NCBI RefSeq assembly: GCF_001482405.1
Contig: NZ_LPXO01000002.1
Location: forward strand, 310,001-374,000
DNA length: 64,000 nt
From: Pseudoponticoccus marisrubri
GTDB taxonomy: Bacteria; Pseudomonadota; Alphaproteobacteria; Rhodobacterales; Rhodobacteraceae
Reading direction: 5' to 3'
Shown here: in pieces, positions 24,437 through 33,606 of the stretch
How the letters are laid out: each line of letters begins with the position of its first letter
Position numbering within the stretch: position 1 is the first letter of the stretch
Translations under genes and position numbers: made by a program
Notes under the pieces: generated by a model
Database searches by the model: none
What the model was told of the DNA's origin: nothing
What the model saw: only the letters and a program-made list of their open reading frames with translations

Positions 24437-24612
24437 GTGAAACCCTCCAATCTGATGCGCCGTCGATAGCGCGCGCCGCCCGGCTTGGCAAAACCCCATT
24501 TTGCCGCCGCGCATTGCGTAAATCCGAAGTCTTGCGATTCCGTTGACGGCCGAAAGCGTGTATACAGGGGAAAACGGCTTACGCGGGCGCCAGATCCGCG
24601 GGCGAGGCAGGC

Positions 24613-25722
24613 ATGGCAGACACTAGTTTCCTGATCAACGGGTTCAGCGTGCTCGGTGGCGCGAAGATCCGCGTGCGGCCCAAGGGCGGCAACGAGAACG
24701 AGGGCGGCCTTCAGGTGCGTGGCGGCGACCTGCAATGGGATGCCGACGACATCGTGCGGTTCGAGGTCAGCGGCGCCACGCCCGATGGCGGCGTCACGCA
24801 GGGCGCGACCATCACCGGGATCACCGTCTACGACACCAGTGTCGATTACCTGAACGACGTCCCGAAATTCACCTATTCGGGCGCCGGCTCGATCCGCAGC
24901 GGCAATGCCGGGGTGGGCGACAATTACCTGCGCCTGAACCTCGGCAACATGTCCTCCTCCGATCCCGGGGCGCCGTCGCTGAACCAGCTTTTCCTTGCCG
25001 CCGGCAGCGACCTGACCGACGTGGCCGGGGGCGAGACGGTCTTCTTCGACCAGTTCAAGGACAATGACTACAACCAGAACGACACGATCGACGGGATCGA
25101 CAACGAGCCCGCCGACGGCGTCTTTCACGGCGGCACGCTGGGCAATGACATCTACCTCGTGCTGTGCTTCGCGCGCGGCACGCTGATCGAATGCCCCGAC
25201 GGGCCGCGCTATATCGAGACGTTGCGCGCGGGCGACGCGGTGACCACGCTGGATCACGGGCCACAGCCCATCCGCTGGATCGGCGGCACGCGGCTGGAGG
25301 CCACGGGGCCCAACGCCCCGGTCGAGATCGGGGCGGGCGAGCTGGGCAACCTGCGCGCCCTGAGGGTCTCGCAGAACCATCGCCTGCTGGTGCGCGGCGC
25401 CCGGGCCGAGCTGCTCTTCGGCGAGCCCGAGGTGCTGGTCGCCGCCAAGCACCTGGTCGATGGCAAGGGCATCCGGCTGGTCGAGGGCGGCACGGTGGAT
25501 TACTACCACTTCCTCTTCGACCGGCACGAGATCGTCTTCGCCGAATGCTGCCCGGCGGAATCGCTCTTCCTCGGCGCGCAGACGCTGGACAGCGTCGAAC
25601 AGGGCGCGCGCGACGAGATCATCGCCCTCTTCCCCGAGCTGCAGGGCCACGGCGATACCCTCCAAACCGCGCGGCCCGCGCTGCGCGCCTTCGAGGCGCA
25701 GGCCCTGCGGCAGAGCGCCTGA
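24613..25722 (+). CDS. Hint-domain protein with beta-rich N-terminal region
   Basis: 369 residues. The first about 180 residues are Gly/Asp-rich and beta-like (INGFSVLGGAKIRV.., repeated NDxD turns near 150-170) and may bind calcium. From Cys185, CFARGTLIECPDGPRYIETLRAGDAVTTLDHGPQPIRWIGG starts a Hedgehog/intein (Hint_2) domain; the VSQNHRLLVRG block B with its His is present, and the region after it lacks the terminal His-Asn splice junction. Such proteins are frequent in this bacterial group and are thought to cleave or modify themselves after export. No signal peptide is seen. Biological role unknown. Confidence 0.85.
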   Translation: MADTSFLINGFSVLGGAKIRVRPKGGNENEGGLQVRGGDLQWDADDIVRFEVSGATPDGGVTQGATITGITVYDTSVDYLNDVPKFTYSGAGSIRSGNAGVGDNYLRLNLGNMSSSDPGAPSLNQLFLAAGSDLTDVAGGETVFFDQFKDNDYNQNDTIDGIDNEPADGVFHGGTLGNDIYLVLCFARGTLIECPDGPRYIETLRAGDAVTTLDHGPQPIRWIGGTRLEATGPNAPVEIGAGELGNLRALRVSQNHRLLVRGARAELLFGEPEVLVAAKHLVDGKGIRLVEGGTVDYYHFLFDRHEIVFAECCPAESLFLGAQTLDSVEQGARDEIIALFPELQGHGDTLQTARPALRAFEAQALRQSA

Positions 25723-25729
25723 GCGGCGC

Positions 25730-26185
25730 TCAGATCGGGCCCGGGCGGCGCTCCTCGCTCAAGAGCACATTGGCATCGAGGTTGCCCACCCCCGGCAGCG
25801 TCATCAGGCGCCGGCGCAGCACGCGCTCGAAATCGCTGATGTCGCGGGCCACCACGCGCAGCCGGTAATCATAGGCGCCCAGCACGTGCTCCACCGTCTG
25901 CACCTCGGGGATGGCGGCCACCGCGCGCTCGAAATCCTCGAGGCTGACGCGCCCCTTGGTGGCCAGCTTGACGCCCAGGAAGACCGTCACCCCGAACCCC
26001 AGCGCCTGCGCGTCGAGATCCAGCCGCGCCCCGCGGAACAGCCCGGCGTCGCGCAGCCGCCGGATCCGCCGCCAGCAGGCCGGCTGCGACAGCCCCGTTT
26101 CGCGCCCCAGCGCCCCGGCCGAGGCATGGATATCCTCGGCCAGCGCGCGGATCAGCGCGCGATCGGTCTCGTCCAGCGCGATCAC
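25730..26185 (-). CDS. Lrp/AsnC-family regulator (downstream of a tandem pair)
   Basis: 151 residues. An AsnC-type winged helix (residues 4-60: LDETDRALIRALAEDIHASAGALGRETGLSQPACWRRIRRL) precedes the RAM effector domain (FLGVKLATKG.., VLGAYDYRLRVVARDISDFERVL). The family binds amino acids and works as octamers or dimers. Its ATG overlaps the stop of the second Lrp gene by four bases (ATGA), which implies coupled translation and perhaps a mixed complex. It sits close to ilvC, the likely target. Confidence 0.93.
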   Translation of the reverse strand: MIALDETDRALIRALAEDIHASAGALGRETGLSQPACWRRIRRLRDAGLFRGARLDLDAQALGFGVTVFLGVKLATKGRVSLEDFERAVAAIPEVQTVEHVLGAYDYRLRVVARDISDFERVLRRRLMTLPGVGNLDANVLLSEERRPGPI

Positions 26186-26637
26186 AGCGGCAGGGTCTCC
26201 TGTCCCTTGACCTCGGCCACATGCATCAGCGCCTCGATATCGGCGATATGCGGCAGGGTCAGCAGCGCGCCGCGGTAAAGCTCCTGGTAATGCGCCATGT
26301 CGCGCGCGATCACCTTCAGCCGCACATCCACCTGGCCCAGGAAGGTCTGGATCTCCAGCACCTCCGGCACCTCGCGCGCCGCGGCCAGGAACTCGTCGAA
26401 GGCGCGCGGCTGCGTCTTGTCCAGCGTCACCCGCAGCGACACTGCCACCTCGTAGCCCAGGCTCGGCCAGTGGATCACGCCGCGCACCCCGCGCAGGATG
26501 CCCGCCGCGCGCAGCCGCGCCAGCCGCCGCGCCAGCGTCGAGCCCGTCACCCCGGCACGCCCGGCCAGGTCGGACGCCGCCATCTCGGGATCGGTCTGGT
26601 ACTGGCGCAGGATGCGCCGATCCGTGTCATCAAGCAT
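26182..26637 (-). CDS. Lrp/AsnC-family regulator (first of a tandem pair)
   Basis: 151 residues, same length and domain order as its neighbour but clearly different in sequence (MLDDTDRRILRQYQTDPEMAASDLAGRAGVTGSTLARRLARL.., then LGQVDVRLKVIARDMAHYQEL). It is divergent from ilvC across 135 bases that are A/T-rich, which is where a branched-chain amino acid regulator would be expected to act. Regulation of ilvC is inferred from position. Confidence 0.93.
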   Translation of the reverse strand: MLDDTDRRILRQYQTDPEMAASDLAGRAGVTGSTLARRLARLRAAGILRGVRGVIHWPSLGYEVAVSLRVTLDKTQPRAFDEFLAAAREVPEVLEIQTFLGQVDVRLKVIARDMAHYQELYRGALLTLPHIADIEALMHVAEVKGQETLPL

Positions 26638-26674
26638 GATTTTCCCGCATTATCGCAAACGAGCGAATGATTGT

Positions 26675-26706
26675 CTTTCATCTTTCCTCAAATACTCAAA
26701 AAACGC
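26675..26706 (-). repeat. Copy 1 of a 23-base conserved element (CTTTCATCTTTCCnCAAATACTC)
   Basis: On the minus strand it reads GAGTATTTGAGGAAAGATGAAAG, preceded by a GCGTTTTTT run. Copy 2 at 56515-56545 is identical in 22 of 23 core bases and has the same orientation upstream of another minus-strand gene. It lies in the lrp-ilvC promoter gap. Function unknown; it could be a promoter element or an intergenic repeat common in this group. Confidence 0.7.
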
Positions 26707-26733
26707 AAACACTCGGCGCGCCGCCGGGCCTAG

Positions 26734-27795
<1,062 letters not shown>

Positions 27796-27799
27796 GGAC

Positions 27800-27846
27800 C
27801 AAATTCCTTGAGAAGGAATTTGCAAATCTTTTCCTGAAAAGATTTG
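27800..27846. repeat. Two tandem 10-base-stem hairpins after ilvC
   Basis: CAAATTCCTT-GAG-AAGGAATTTG (27800-27822) is followed directly by CAAATCTTTT-CCTG-AAAAGATTTG (27823-27846). Both stems are perfect and A/T-rich against the GC-rich background. They begin four bases after the ilvC stop codon. They may stabilise or end the ilvC message; no T-run follows. Confidence 0.8.
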
Positions 27847-27935
27847 GCGGCGCGGGATGGAGGTCTCGCGCCGTCATGCGTCACGGGCGCCCGGCCGCGG
27901 TGCGGGCGCGGACCAAGCCTGTGCGCTTCTCGCGG

Positions 27936-27954
27936 ATTGTTATGATGTAACAAT
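27936..27954. promoter_or_regulatory. Palindromic operator candidate before the hemerythrin gene
   Basis: ATTGTTA-TGATG-TAACAAT has perfect seven-base arms and lies 17-35 bases before ATG 27971. Symmetry and position suggest a repressor site. The core GTTATGATGTAAC shares most positions with the alphaproteobacterial Zur consensus, but FNR/Dnr-like regulators are also possible for a hemerythrin. Identity is not settled. Confidence 0.45.
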
Positions 27955-27970
27955 TTGCCATCTGCAGGCC

Positions 27971-28534
27971 ATGACCACGAACATCATCCAACGGCAGGGC
28001 CTGCCGACCGAGATGCAGGCCCTGCTGCGGGCGCACCCACGCGATGGCTGGGCGCGGCACCCGCATTTCGCCCGCGCAATCCAACACTGGATGGGCGCCC
28101 ATGACATGTTTCGCCGGCTGGCCTTCCAGATGCGCGAGGATGGCGAAGCGTTCCTGGACGGCCGGATGGTCGACCCGACCTATGCCGACCGCCTGGGGCA
28201 TCTCGGCCACCGGCTGGTGACCAGCCTGCACGGCCATCACAGATGGGAGGACCGACGCTTCTTCCCCGAGCTCGAAGCGGCCGATCCGCGCTTTGCCCGC
28301 GGGCTCGAGATGCTGGAGCAGGACCACGCCGTTCTCGATGCCACGCTGGAGCGCGTGACCCGGCACGGCAATCGCGCCGTGCAACTGGCCGTGCTCGACC
28401 CGGCCGCCATGGGAGCGGAAGTGCGCCCGCTGCGCGACGCGGTGGAGGCGCTGCAAGGCTTTCTCGACCGGCACCTGAGGGATGAGGAAGACCTCGCCGT
28501 GCCGATCCTGCTGCATCACGGGCTGCGCGCCTAG
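27971..28534 (+). CDS. Hemerythrin HHE-domain protein
   Basis: 187 residues, all-helical. The di-iron ligand pattern can be followed: HMxGAHDMF near residue 38, HxHHRWEDRRFFPELE near residue 86, EQDHAVLD near 117 and the late HLRDEEDLAVPILLHHG. HHE hemerythrins bind oxygen, nitric oxide or iron and take part in nitrosative or oxidative stress handling. ATG 27971 is preferred over an upstream in-frame start because the operator palindrome lies between them, though its ribosome site is weak. Confidence 0.82.
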   Translation: MTTNIIQRQGLPTEMQALLRAHPRDGWARHPHFARAIQHWMGAHDMFRRLAFQMREDGEAFLDGRMVDPTYADRLGHLGHRLVTSLHGHHRWEDRRFFPELEAADPRFARGLEMLEQDHAVLDATLERVTRHGNRAVQLAVLDPAAMGAEVRPLRDAVEALQGFLDRHLRDEEDLAVPILLHHGLRA

Positions 28535-28554
28535 CCACGGGCCCGGACACAAAA

Positions 28555-28580
28555 GCGCCCCGTCCGGCGGGACGGGGCGC
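28555..28580 (-). terminator. Terminator of the small membrane protein gene
   Basis: GCGCCCCGTCC (28555-28565) pairs perfectly with GGACGGGGCGC (28570-28580). On the minus strand TTTT follows the stem. It lies between convergent genes and may also serve the hemerythrin gene. Confidence 0.78.
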
Positions 28581-28589
28581 GATGCGGGC

Positions 28590-28760
28590 TCAGGTATCGA
28601 CCGGTGTGCCCTTGCTGTCCTTGTCGGCGGCCAGGGTCGATTTCGGGACCGAGCCGTCCTGCTTGCGCTGTTCGATGCGGCGCTTGCCGATGATGGCAAA
28701 GACCAGCACGGCCCCGATAGTGACGAAGGCCAGAATGGCGACGATGGTTTCGGCAGTCAT
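28590..28760 (-). CDS. Small single-helix membrane protein (56 residues)
   Basis: MTAETIVAILAFVTIGAVLV opens a single membrane helix (about residues 4-26), followed by a basic KRRIEQRKQDG segment and a polar tail. AAGAGGAG lies eight bases before ATG 28760 and a terminator follows, so it looks like a complete one-gene unit despite its size. No family is recognised. Confidence 0.75.
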   Translation of the reverse strand: MTAETIVAILAFVTIGAVLVFAIIGKRRIEQRKQDGSVPKSTLAADKDSKGTPVDT

Positions 28761-28863
28761 TGCGGAACTCCTCTTGTGAGCGTTGGGGGCACAACTTGCC
28801 CCCGCGGCAGGGGTTCCGCCGGGGCGGACCGGATCGGGTCACGATCCGGTCACGCCCGCTTGA

Positions 28864-30648
28864 TCACCAGCAGCTGACCAGCACGGTCGTGTCGGCCGCC
28901 AGCGCGGTCAGGTCCTCGGGCGCCATGGGCCCGGCCCCGCCGCGCGCCACGGCCTGGATGCCGTTGCGGCGCAGGAAGGAGAGGATCATCTCGGCCTTGG
29001 CGGCAAAGCTGACCTGGTCGGGCAGCCGCCGGCCGCCCTCCTGCTCGCGCGGCAGCAGCATGCCGACCACGGTGCCGCCCGCGTCGAAGACCGGACCGCC
29101 CACATCGCCCGGCAGGGCCGCCACGGCCAGCCGCTTCATCCGGTCCTCGCCCGCCAGACCGGTCAGGTCCTCCAGCGTGCCGAAGGTCAGCGTCGGCGCG
29201 CTCAGCACGCCGCCGAACGGGTAGCCGGCCACGGCGATCTCGCTCTGCAGGCGCGGATCGTCCGAGCGGAACTGCGCCACGCGGCGCGGCGCCAGCCGCT
29301 CCTCGGGGCGCAGCACGGCCACGCCCAGCTCGGCATCGCGGGCCACGACCTGGGCATTGTGCACCCCGTCCAGCGTCACCCGCTCGCAGGCGGCGACCGA
29401 CTCGGCGCTGGTCAGCACGATGCCCGATCCGTTGATGAAGAAGCCCGAGGCGTTGAGCTTGGGCGTGCGCACCTTCAGCCCCGAGACGAGGTCGACCGCC
29501 TGGCCGTCATCGCTCACGGCAGCGGGATCCAGCGTGCCCTCGATCCGCTCGAAGCTGGCCTGCATCAGGCCCAGCACGCGGCTGCGGCGCTCCTCGTCGC
29601 CCGCCGGCCAGATCAGGGTGAAGCCCTTGATCTGCCCGCCACGCAGCGTCACCTCGGTATGGCTGACGATCTCGTCATTGGCGCCGGTCAGCAGGAAGCC
29701 GTTGCTGTCGCGCTCGCGCTCGCCCTCCAGCGGCACGATCTCGAGCGTCTGCATGATCTCGTAGAGCCCGTTCATGGTCTGCCGCGAACCGGCTTGGCTG
29801 ATCAGCAGCACGCGCACGCCCAGGTCACCCGTCGGGCGGAACAGCGCGAAGGGCGCCTCGTAGCGGTCGAAGGCCACCACGTCCAGCGGCAGCTCCATGC
29901 GGATGCCGGCATTGGGATCGGTATAGACCGCCATGCCCAGCCCTTCGAGCACGGCATAATACTGGCCCAGCAGCTGCGCGCGCTGGCGGGTGGTCAGCAC
30001 GCCGGTGGGCTCGTGGCCGTATTCGCGCTGCCATTGGGTCATGGCACGGCGCGTGCCGCGGCCGAAGGCGGCGTCGATGCCGGCATTGTAGAAGCCCGCC
30101 CATTTCAGCGCGATCTGCAGCTCTTCACGCTCGGCACGGTTCAGCTGACGTTCCGAGGCGCGCGCCTCGCGCAGCGTCTCTTCAGGCTCGGGCTCGGGGT
30201 CGGGCTGGGCCACGCGGGCGGGGTTCTCAACCACCGGCTCCTGCAGGGGCTGCGGCTCGGGATCGGCCTGCGTGGTCTGGCGCGGCTCCAGCGTGCCCGC
30301 GTCGCGCGCAGCCTGCGCGCCCACCGGCCAGAACTGCTGCCCGTAGGAGGTCTCGCGCTCGAGATAGCTGTCCACCGGGATCAGCCCCTGGCGGCGCAGC
30401 TCTTCCATCCGGATCTCGGCATCGGCGCGGGTATAGGGCCCCAGCGCCACACCGTACCAGCCGCCGCCCAGCGCAAAGCCGTTCACGTCATTGACGCTCT
30501 CGGCAAAGCGGCGGACGCTGGCCTGCGCGCCGTTCAGGCTGGTCCGGGCCTCGACCTGGATATAGACGATCTCGTCGGGCGACTGGGCGGCGACCGGCGC
30601 CACCCAGAGCGCCACCGCCAGAAGAAGCGCCATACATTTGTCAAACAT
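28864..30648 (-). CDS. Secreted trypsin-fold protein with peptidoglycan-binding domain, catalytic triad lost
   Basis: 594 residues. Signal peptide to about residue 21 (PVAA-QS). A SPOR-like region (about 25-110) precedes a Pro/Glu-rich linker and a peptidoglycan-binding domain (about 170-235: ALKWAGFYNAGIDAAFGRGTRRA). The C-terminal third has a chymotrypsin fold, but the triad positions read Glu416 (TSAESVAAC instead of TNAHVV), Gly442 (ELGVAVL instead of DLALL) and Val516 (GDVGGP instead of GDSGGP). It is therefore a probable pseudoprotease bound to the cell wall, perhaps a scaffold or inhibitor sink. Several Cys in the C-terminus suggest a periplasmic disulphide. Divergent from glyQ. Confidence 0.82.
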   Translation of the reverse strand: MFDKCMALLLAVALWVAPVAAQSPDEIVYIQVEARTSLNGAQASVRRFAESVNDVNGFALGGGWYGVALGPYTRADAEIRMEELRRQGLIPVDSYLERETSYGQQFWPVGAQAARDAGTLEPRQTTQADPEPQPLQEPVVENPARVAQPDPEPEPEETLREARASERQLNRAEREELQIALKWAGFYNAGIDAAFGRGTRRAMTQWQREYGHEPTGVLTTRQRAQLLGQYYAVLEGLGMAVYTDPNAGIRMELPLDVVAFDRYEAPFALFRPTGDLGVRVLLISQAGSRQTMNGLYEIMQTLEIVPLEGERERDSNGFLLTGANDEIVSHTEVTLRGGQIKGFTLIWPAGDEERRSRVLGLMQASFERIEGTLDPAAVSDDGQAVDLVSGLKVRTPKLNASGFFINGSGIVLTSAESVAACERVTLDGVHNAQVVARDAELGVAVLRPEERLAPRRVAQFRSDDPRLQSEIAVAGYPFGGVLSAPTLTFGTLEDLTGLAGEDRMKRLAVAALPGDVGGPVFDAGGTVVGMLLPREQEGGRRLPDQVSFAAKAEMILSFLRRNGIQAVARGGAGPMAPEDLTALAADTTVLVSCW

Positions 30649-30955
30649 ACCTGTTCTCGGCCTCTGGACTGCGATTTACCGTGTTTTCATCGGATCAGTC
30701 TTAGCAGACGCAGCCGGTCTTGCACGCGCAAATTGGCGTGACACCGCCCCGGCGCGCGGCACACGTTGCATCCCTGCCCGCCCCGCGTCGCGACCCCGGC
30801 GACAGTGTCGCGTGCCGCGGCGTGATTGTCTGCCAGCGGCAGTCCGGCGATGATGGGCCGGCCCGCGCCCGCCCGTGATGCGCCCCTTGCGCTTCGGTGC
30901 CGAAATCCCGATACAAGCCGCGACCGGCCGCAGGCATGACAGAAGGACCCCGCCC
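30649..30955. other. 307-base divergent gap between the pseudoprotease gene and glyQ
   Basis: No supported gene. A candidate glyQ promoter is TTGCGC (30887-30892) and GATACA (30910-30915), 17 bases apart, about 41 bases before the glyQ ATG. No clear promoter for the opposite gene and no hairpin with a T-run was seen. Confidence 0.45.
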
Positions 30956-31888
30956 ATGCTGGACAGCACCACCGCCAAGCCGCGCAGCTTCCAGGAGATC
31001 ATCCTGAGGCTGCAGACCTACTGGGCGGCCAAGGGATGCGCCATCCTGCAGCCCTATGACATGGAGGTCGGCGCGGGCACCTTCCACCCGGCCACCACGC
31101 TGCGGGCCCTGGGCAGCAATGCCTGGGCGGCGGCCTATGTCCAGCCGTCGCGCCGCCCCACCGACGGGCGCTACGGCGAGAACCCCAACCGGCTGCAGCA
31201 CTACTACCAGTACCAGGTGATCATCAAACCCTCGCCGCCGGACCTGCAGGATCTCTATCTGGGCTCGCTCCAGGCAATCGGGATCGACATGGATCTGCAT
31301 GACATCCGCTTTGTCGAGGATGACTGGGAAAGCCCGACGCTGGGCGCCTGGGGCCTGGGCTGGGAGGTCTGGTGCGACGGCATGGAGGTCAGCCAGTTCA
31401 CCTATTTCCAGCAGGTCGGCGGGCATGACTGCGCGCCGGTCTCGGGCGAGCTGACCTACGGTCTCGAGCGGCTGGCCATGTATGTTCTGGGCATCGACCA
31501 CGTGATGGACATGCCCTTCAACGCGCCCGACGCGCCGATCCCGCTCAGCTATGGCGACGTGTTCCGCCAGACCGAGGAGGAATATTCGCGCTGGAATTTC
31601 GACGTGGCCGATACCGAGGTGCTCTTGCGGCATTTCGAGGAGGCCGAGGCCGAATGCGCCGCAATCCTCGCCCGCCCCGAAGAGGATCCCAAGACCGGCC
31701 GGCGCATCGTCATGGCGCATCCCGCCTATGACCAGTGCATCAAGGCCAGCCACATCTTCAACCTGCTCGACGCGCGGGGCGTGATCTCGGTCACCGAGCG
31801 GCAGGCCTATATCGGGCGCGTGCGCGCGCTGGCCAAGATGTGCGCCGATGCCTTCGTGACCACGCGCGCCGGGGGCCACGCGGCGTGA
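30956..31888 (+). CDS. glyQ: Glycyl-tRNA synthetase alpha subunit
   Basis: Catalytic subunit of the bacterial alpha2-beta2 GlyRS, which charges tRNA-Gly. 310 residues. [37 protein letters not shown] is the class II motif 1 region of GlyQ, with the [11 protein letters not shown] and [12 protein letters not shown] motifs of the active site following. AAGGA lies nine bases before ATG 30956. glyS follows 1.7 kb downstream after two membrane-protein genes on the same strand. Confidence 0.97.
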   Translation: MLDSTTAKPRSFQEIILRLQTYWAAKGCAILQPYDMEVGAGTFHPATTLRALGSNAWAAAYVQPSRRPTDGRYGENPNRLQHYYQYQVIIKPSPPDLQDLYLGSLQAIGIDMDLHDIRFVEDDWESPTLGAWGLGWEVWCDGMEVSQFTYFQQVGGHDCAPVSGELTYGLERLAMYVLGIDHVMDMPFNAPDAPIPLSYGDVFRQTEEEYSRWNFDVADTEVLLRHFEEAEAECAAILARPEEDPKTGRRIVMAHPAYDQCIKASHIFNLLDARGVISVTERQAYIGRVRALAKMCADAFVTTRAGGHAA

Positions 31889-32000
31889 AGCCGGCGCCCT
31901 GCCCCTGCGTCACGGGGCCGCGACGCCCCTTGCCCAGGGGACGGGCGCAGCGCATCTGGTGCGACGCAACGCTGACAAGGGATCGGGCAAAGGATCGGGC

Positions 32001-32528
32001 ATGACGGGAAAACTGATGGCGGGGGCGATCGTGCTGTGCGGGCTGCTGGCCGGGATCGGCGTCTATTACTTCCAGGTCTACCATTTCTACGAAGAGGTGG
32101 AGGCGCAGGGCACGAATGACGTGGAGCTGACCGTGATGGCCAGCGGCACGCCCGAGCCGATCCTCTATGACAGTTTCGAAGCGATCGACGCGGACAGCTC
32201 GCCCATCCGCTACCGGGCCTGTTTCACCACGACCATGTCCTTCCCGATGCTGACCGAGACCTACGAGCCCTACGAGGGCGCCGAGCCGCGCACCGCGCCG
32301 GGCTGGTTCGACTGTTTCGATGCCGAGGCGATCGGCGCCGAGATCGACGCCGGCACCGCGCTGGTTTTCACCGGCGAGCGCAACATCGAGTTCGGCATCG
32401 ACCGCGTGGTGGCGATCACCGATGACGGGCGCGGCTATGTCTGGCACGAGATCAACGAATGCGGCGACAAGGCCTATGACGGCACGCCGCTGGGCGAGGA
32501 TTGCCCGGAACGGCCGCAGCCCGACTGA
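32001..32528 (+). CDS. Membrane-anchored DUF6446-like protein between glyQ and glyS
   Basis: 175 residues. One N-terminal membrane helix (residues 4-24, LMAGAIVLCGLLAGIGVYYF) anchors a periplasmic domain with a QVYHFYEEVEA start and two Cys-containing blocks (YRACFTTTMSFPML and INECGDKAYDGTPLGEDC), which may form disulphides. The start at 32001 follows AAAGGA. I believe this is the DUF6446 family that accompanies glycyl-tRNA synthetase genes in this bacterial group, but no search was run. Function unknown. Confidence 0.72.
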   Translation: MTGKLMAGAIVLCGLLAGIGVYYFQVYHFYEEVEAQGTNDVELTVMASGTPEPILYDSFEAIDADSSPIRYRACFTTTMSFPMLTETYEPYEGAEPRTAPGWFDCFDAEAIGAEIDAGTALVFTGERNIEFGIDRVVAITDDGRGYVWHEINECGDKAYDGTPLGEDCPERPQPD

Positions 32529-32614
32529 CGCCTGACGGCCCCGGCCCGCTCACGCGTTCGGGAACCACATCGCGGCCCGCGCGCTTCCCCCTGCAACAGC
32601 AGGAGGAACACCAC

Positions 32615-33475
32615 ATGTCCGACACAGCCCCCGCCTGGGTCACCCCCGTCATGCGCACCGGCTATGCCGCCCGCGCCGCCGTCTACACCATCGTGGGCGG
32701 GCTCGCCCTTGTCGCCGCCTGGCGTGGCGGCTCTGCCGAAGGCACGCAGGACGCGCTGGCCCAGCTGCGCGGCGCGCCCTGGGGCCAGGTGGCGCTCTGG
32801 ATCATCGCGCTGGGTCTTGTCGCCTACATGGTCTGGCGCCTGATCGACGCGATGTACGACCTCGACAATTACGGCGAGGACATGAAGGGCTGGGCCGCCC
32901 GGATCGGCCTTGTCGTCACCGGCATCATCCACGGCGCGATCGGCGTCTCGGTGGCCAGCCTCGCGCTTGGCGGCGGCTCGGGCGGCCAGGGCGGCACGCA
33001 GAGCGCCACGGCCGAGCTCATGTCCCTGCCCTACGGGCCCTACCTTGTCGGCGCGGTCGGCGTCGCCACGATCGGCGCGGGGATCTACTACATGCGCAAG
33101 GGCATCGCCGAGAAATACAAGAAATTCATCCGCGTGACCGCCACCACCCAGCGGCTGGACCCGCTGATGAAACTGGGCTGCGTGGCCGAGGGCGTGGTGG
33201 TCGCCATCATCGGCGGCTCGATCCTTTATGCCGCGATCACCACCGACCCGGCGCAGGCCGGCGGCATCGGCCAGGCGCTCGACCAGGTCCGCTCGGCCGC
33301 CTATGGCCGCGTGCTGCTGGGCATCGTCGCGCTGGGTCTGATCGGCTTCGCGGTCGAGAACGCGGTCGAGGCGATCTACCGCATCGTGCCGCGCCGTGCC
33401 GGCTCGGACGTGATGACGCTGGCCCGCCGCGCCAAGCTGAAGGCCGAGGGCAAGCTGCGCGCCGCCACCGCCTGA
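32615..33475 (+). CDS. DUF1206 family six-helix membrane protein
   Basis: 286 residues. Three repeats of a two-helix unit are visible, each opening with a RxGYxARAxVYxIVG-like or KLGxxxEGVVVxIIG-like line and closing with ALGLxxYMVWRxIDA or ALGLIGFAVENxVEA. This threefold repeat is the DUF1206 pattern. AGGAGG lies seven bases before ATG 32615. It lies between glyQ and glyS on the same strand; a link to translation is not evident. Confidence 0.85.
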   Translation: MSDTAPAWVTPVMRTGYAARAAVYTIVGGLALVAAWRGGSAEGTQDALAQLRGAPWGQVALWIIALGLVAYMVWRLIDAMYDLDNYGEDMKGWAARIGLVVTGIIHGAIGVSVASLALGGGSGGQGGTQSATAELMSLPYGPYLVGAVGVATIGAGIYYMRKGIAEKYKKFIRVTATTQRLDPLMKLGCVAEGVVVAIIGGSILYAAITTDPAQAGGIGQALDQVRSAAYGRVLLGIVALGLIGFAVENAVEAIYRIVPRRAGSDVMTLARRAKLKAEGKLRAATA

Positions 33476-33481
33476 CACCCC

Positions 33482-33514
33482 AAGCGGCCCCGCCGGTCAC
33501 GGCCGGGGCCGCTT
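33482..33514 (+). terminator. Stem-loop after the DUF1206 gene
   Basis: AAGCGGCCCCG (33482-33492) pairs with CGGGGCCGCTT (33504-33514), with an inner CCG/CGG step around GTCA. No T-run follows, so transcription may read on into glyS, which starts 92 bases later. Confidence 0.45.
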
Positions 33515-33606
33515 ATGCGCTTGCCGCGCCCTGCCTTGGCCGGTAAGCAGCCCCCCGAATGTCATCCCCCGCGCCCCGGGCGCGGGCGCGCCACTCTGGG
33601 GGACCG

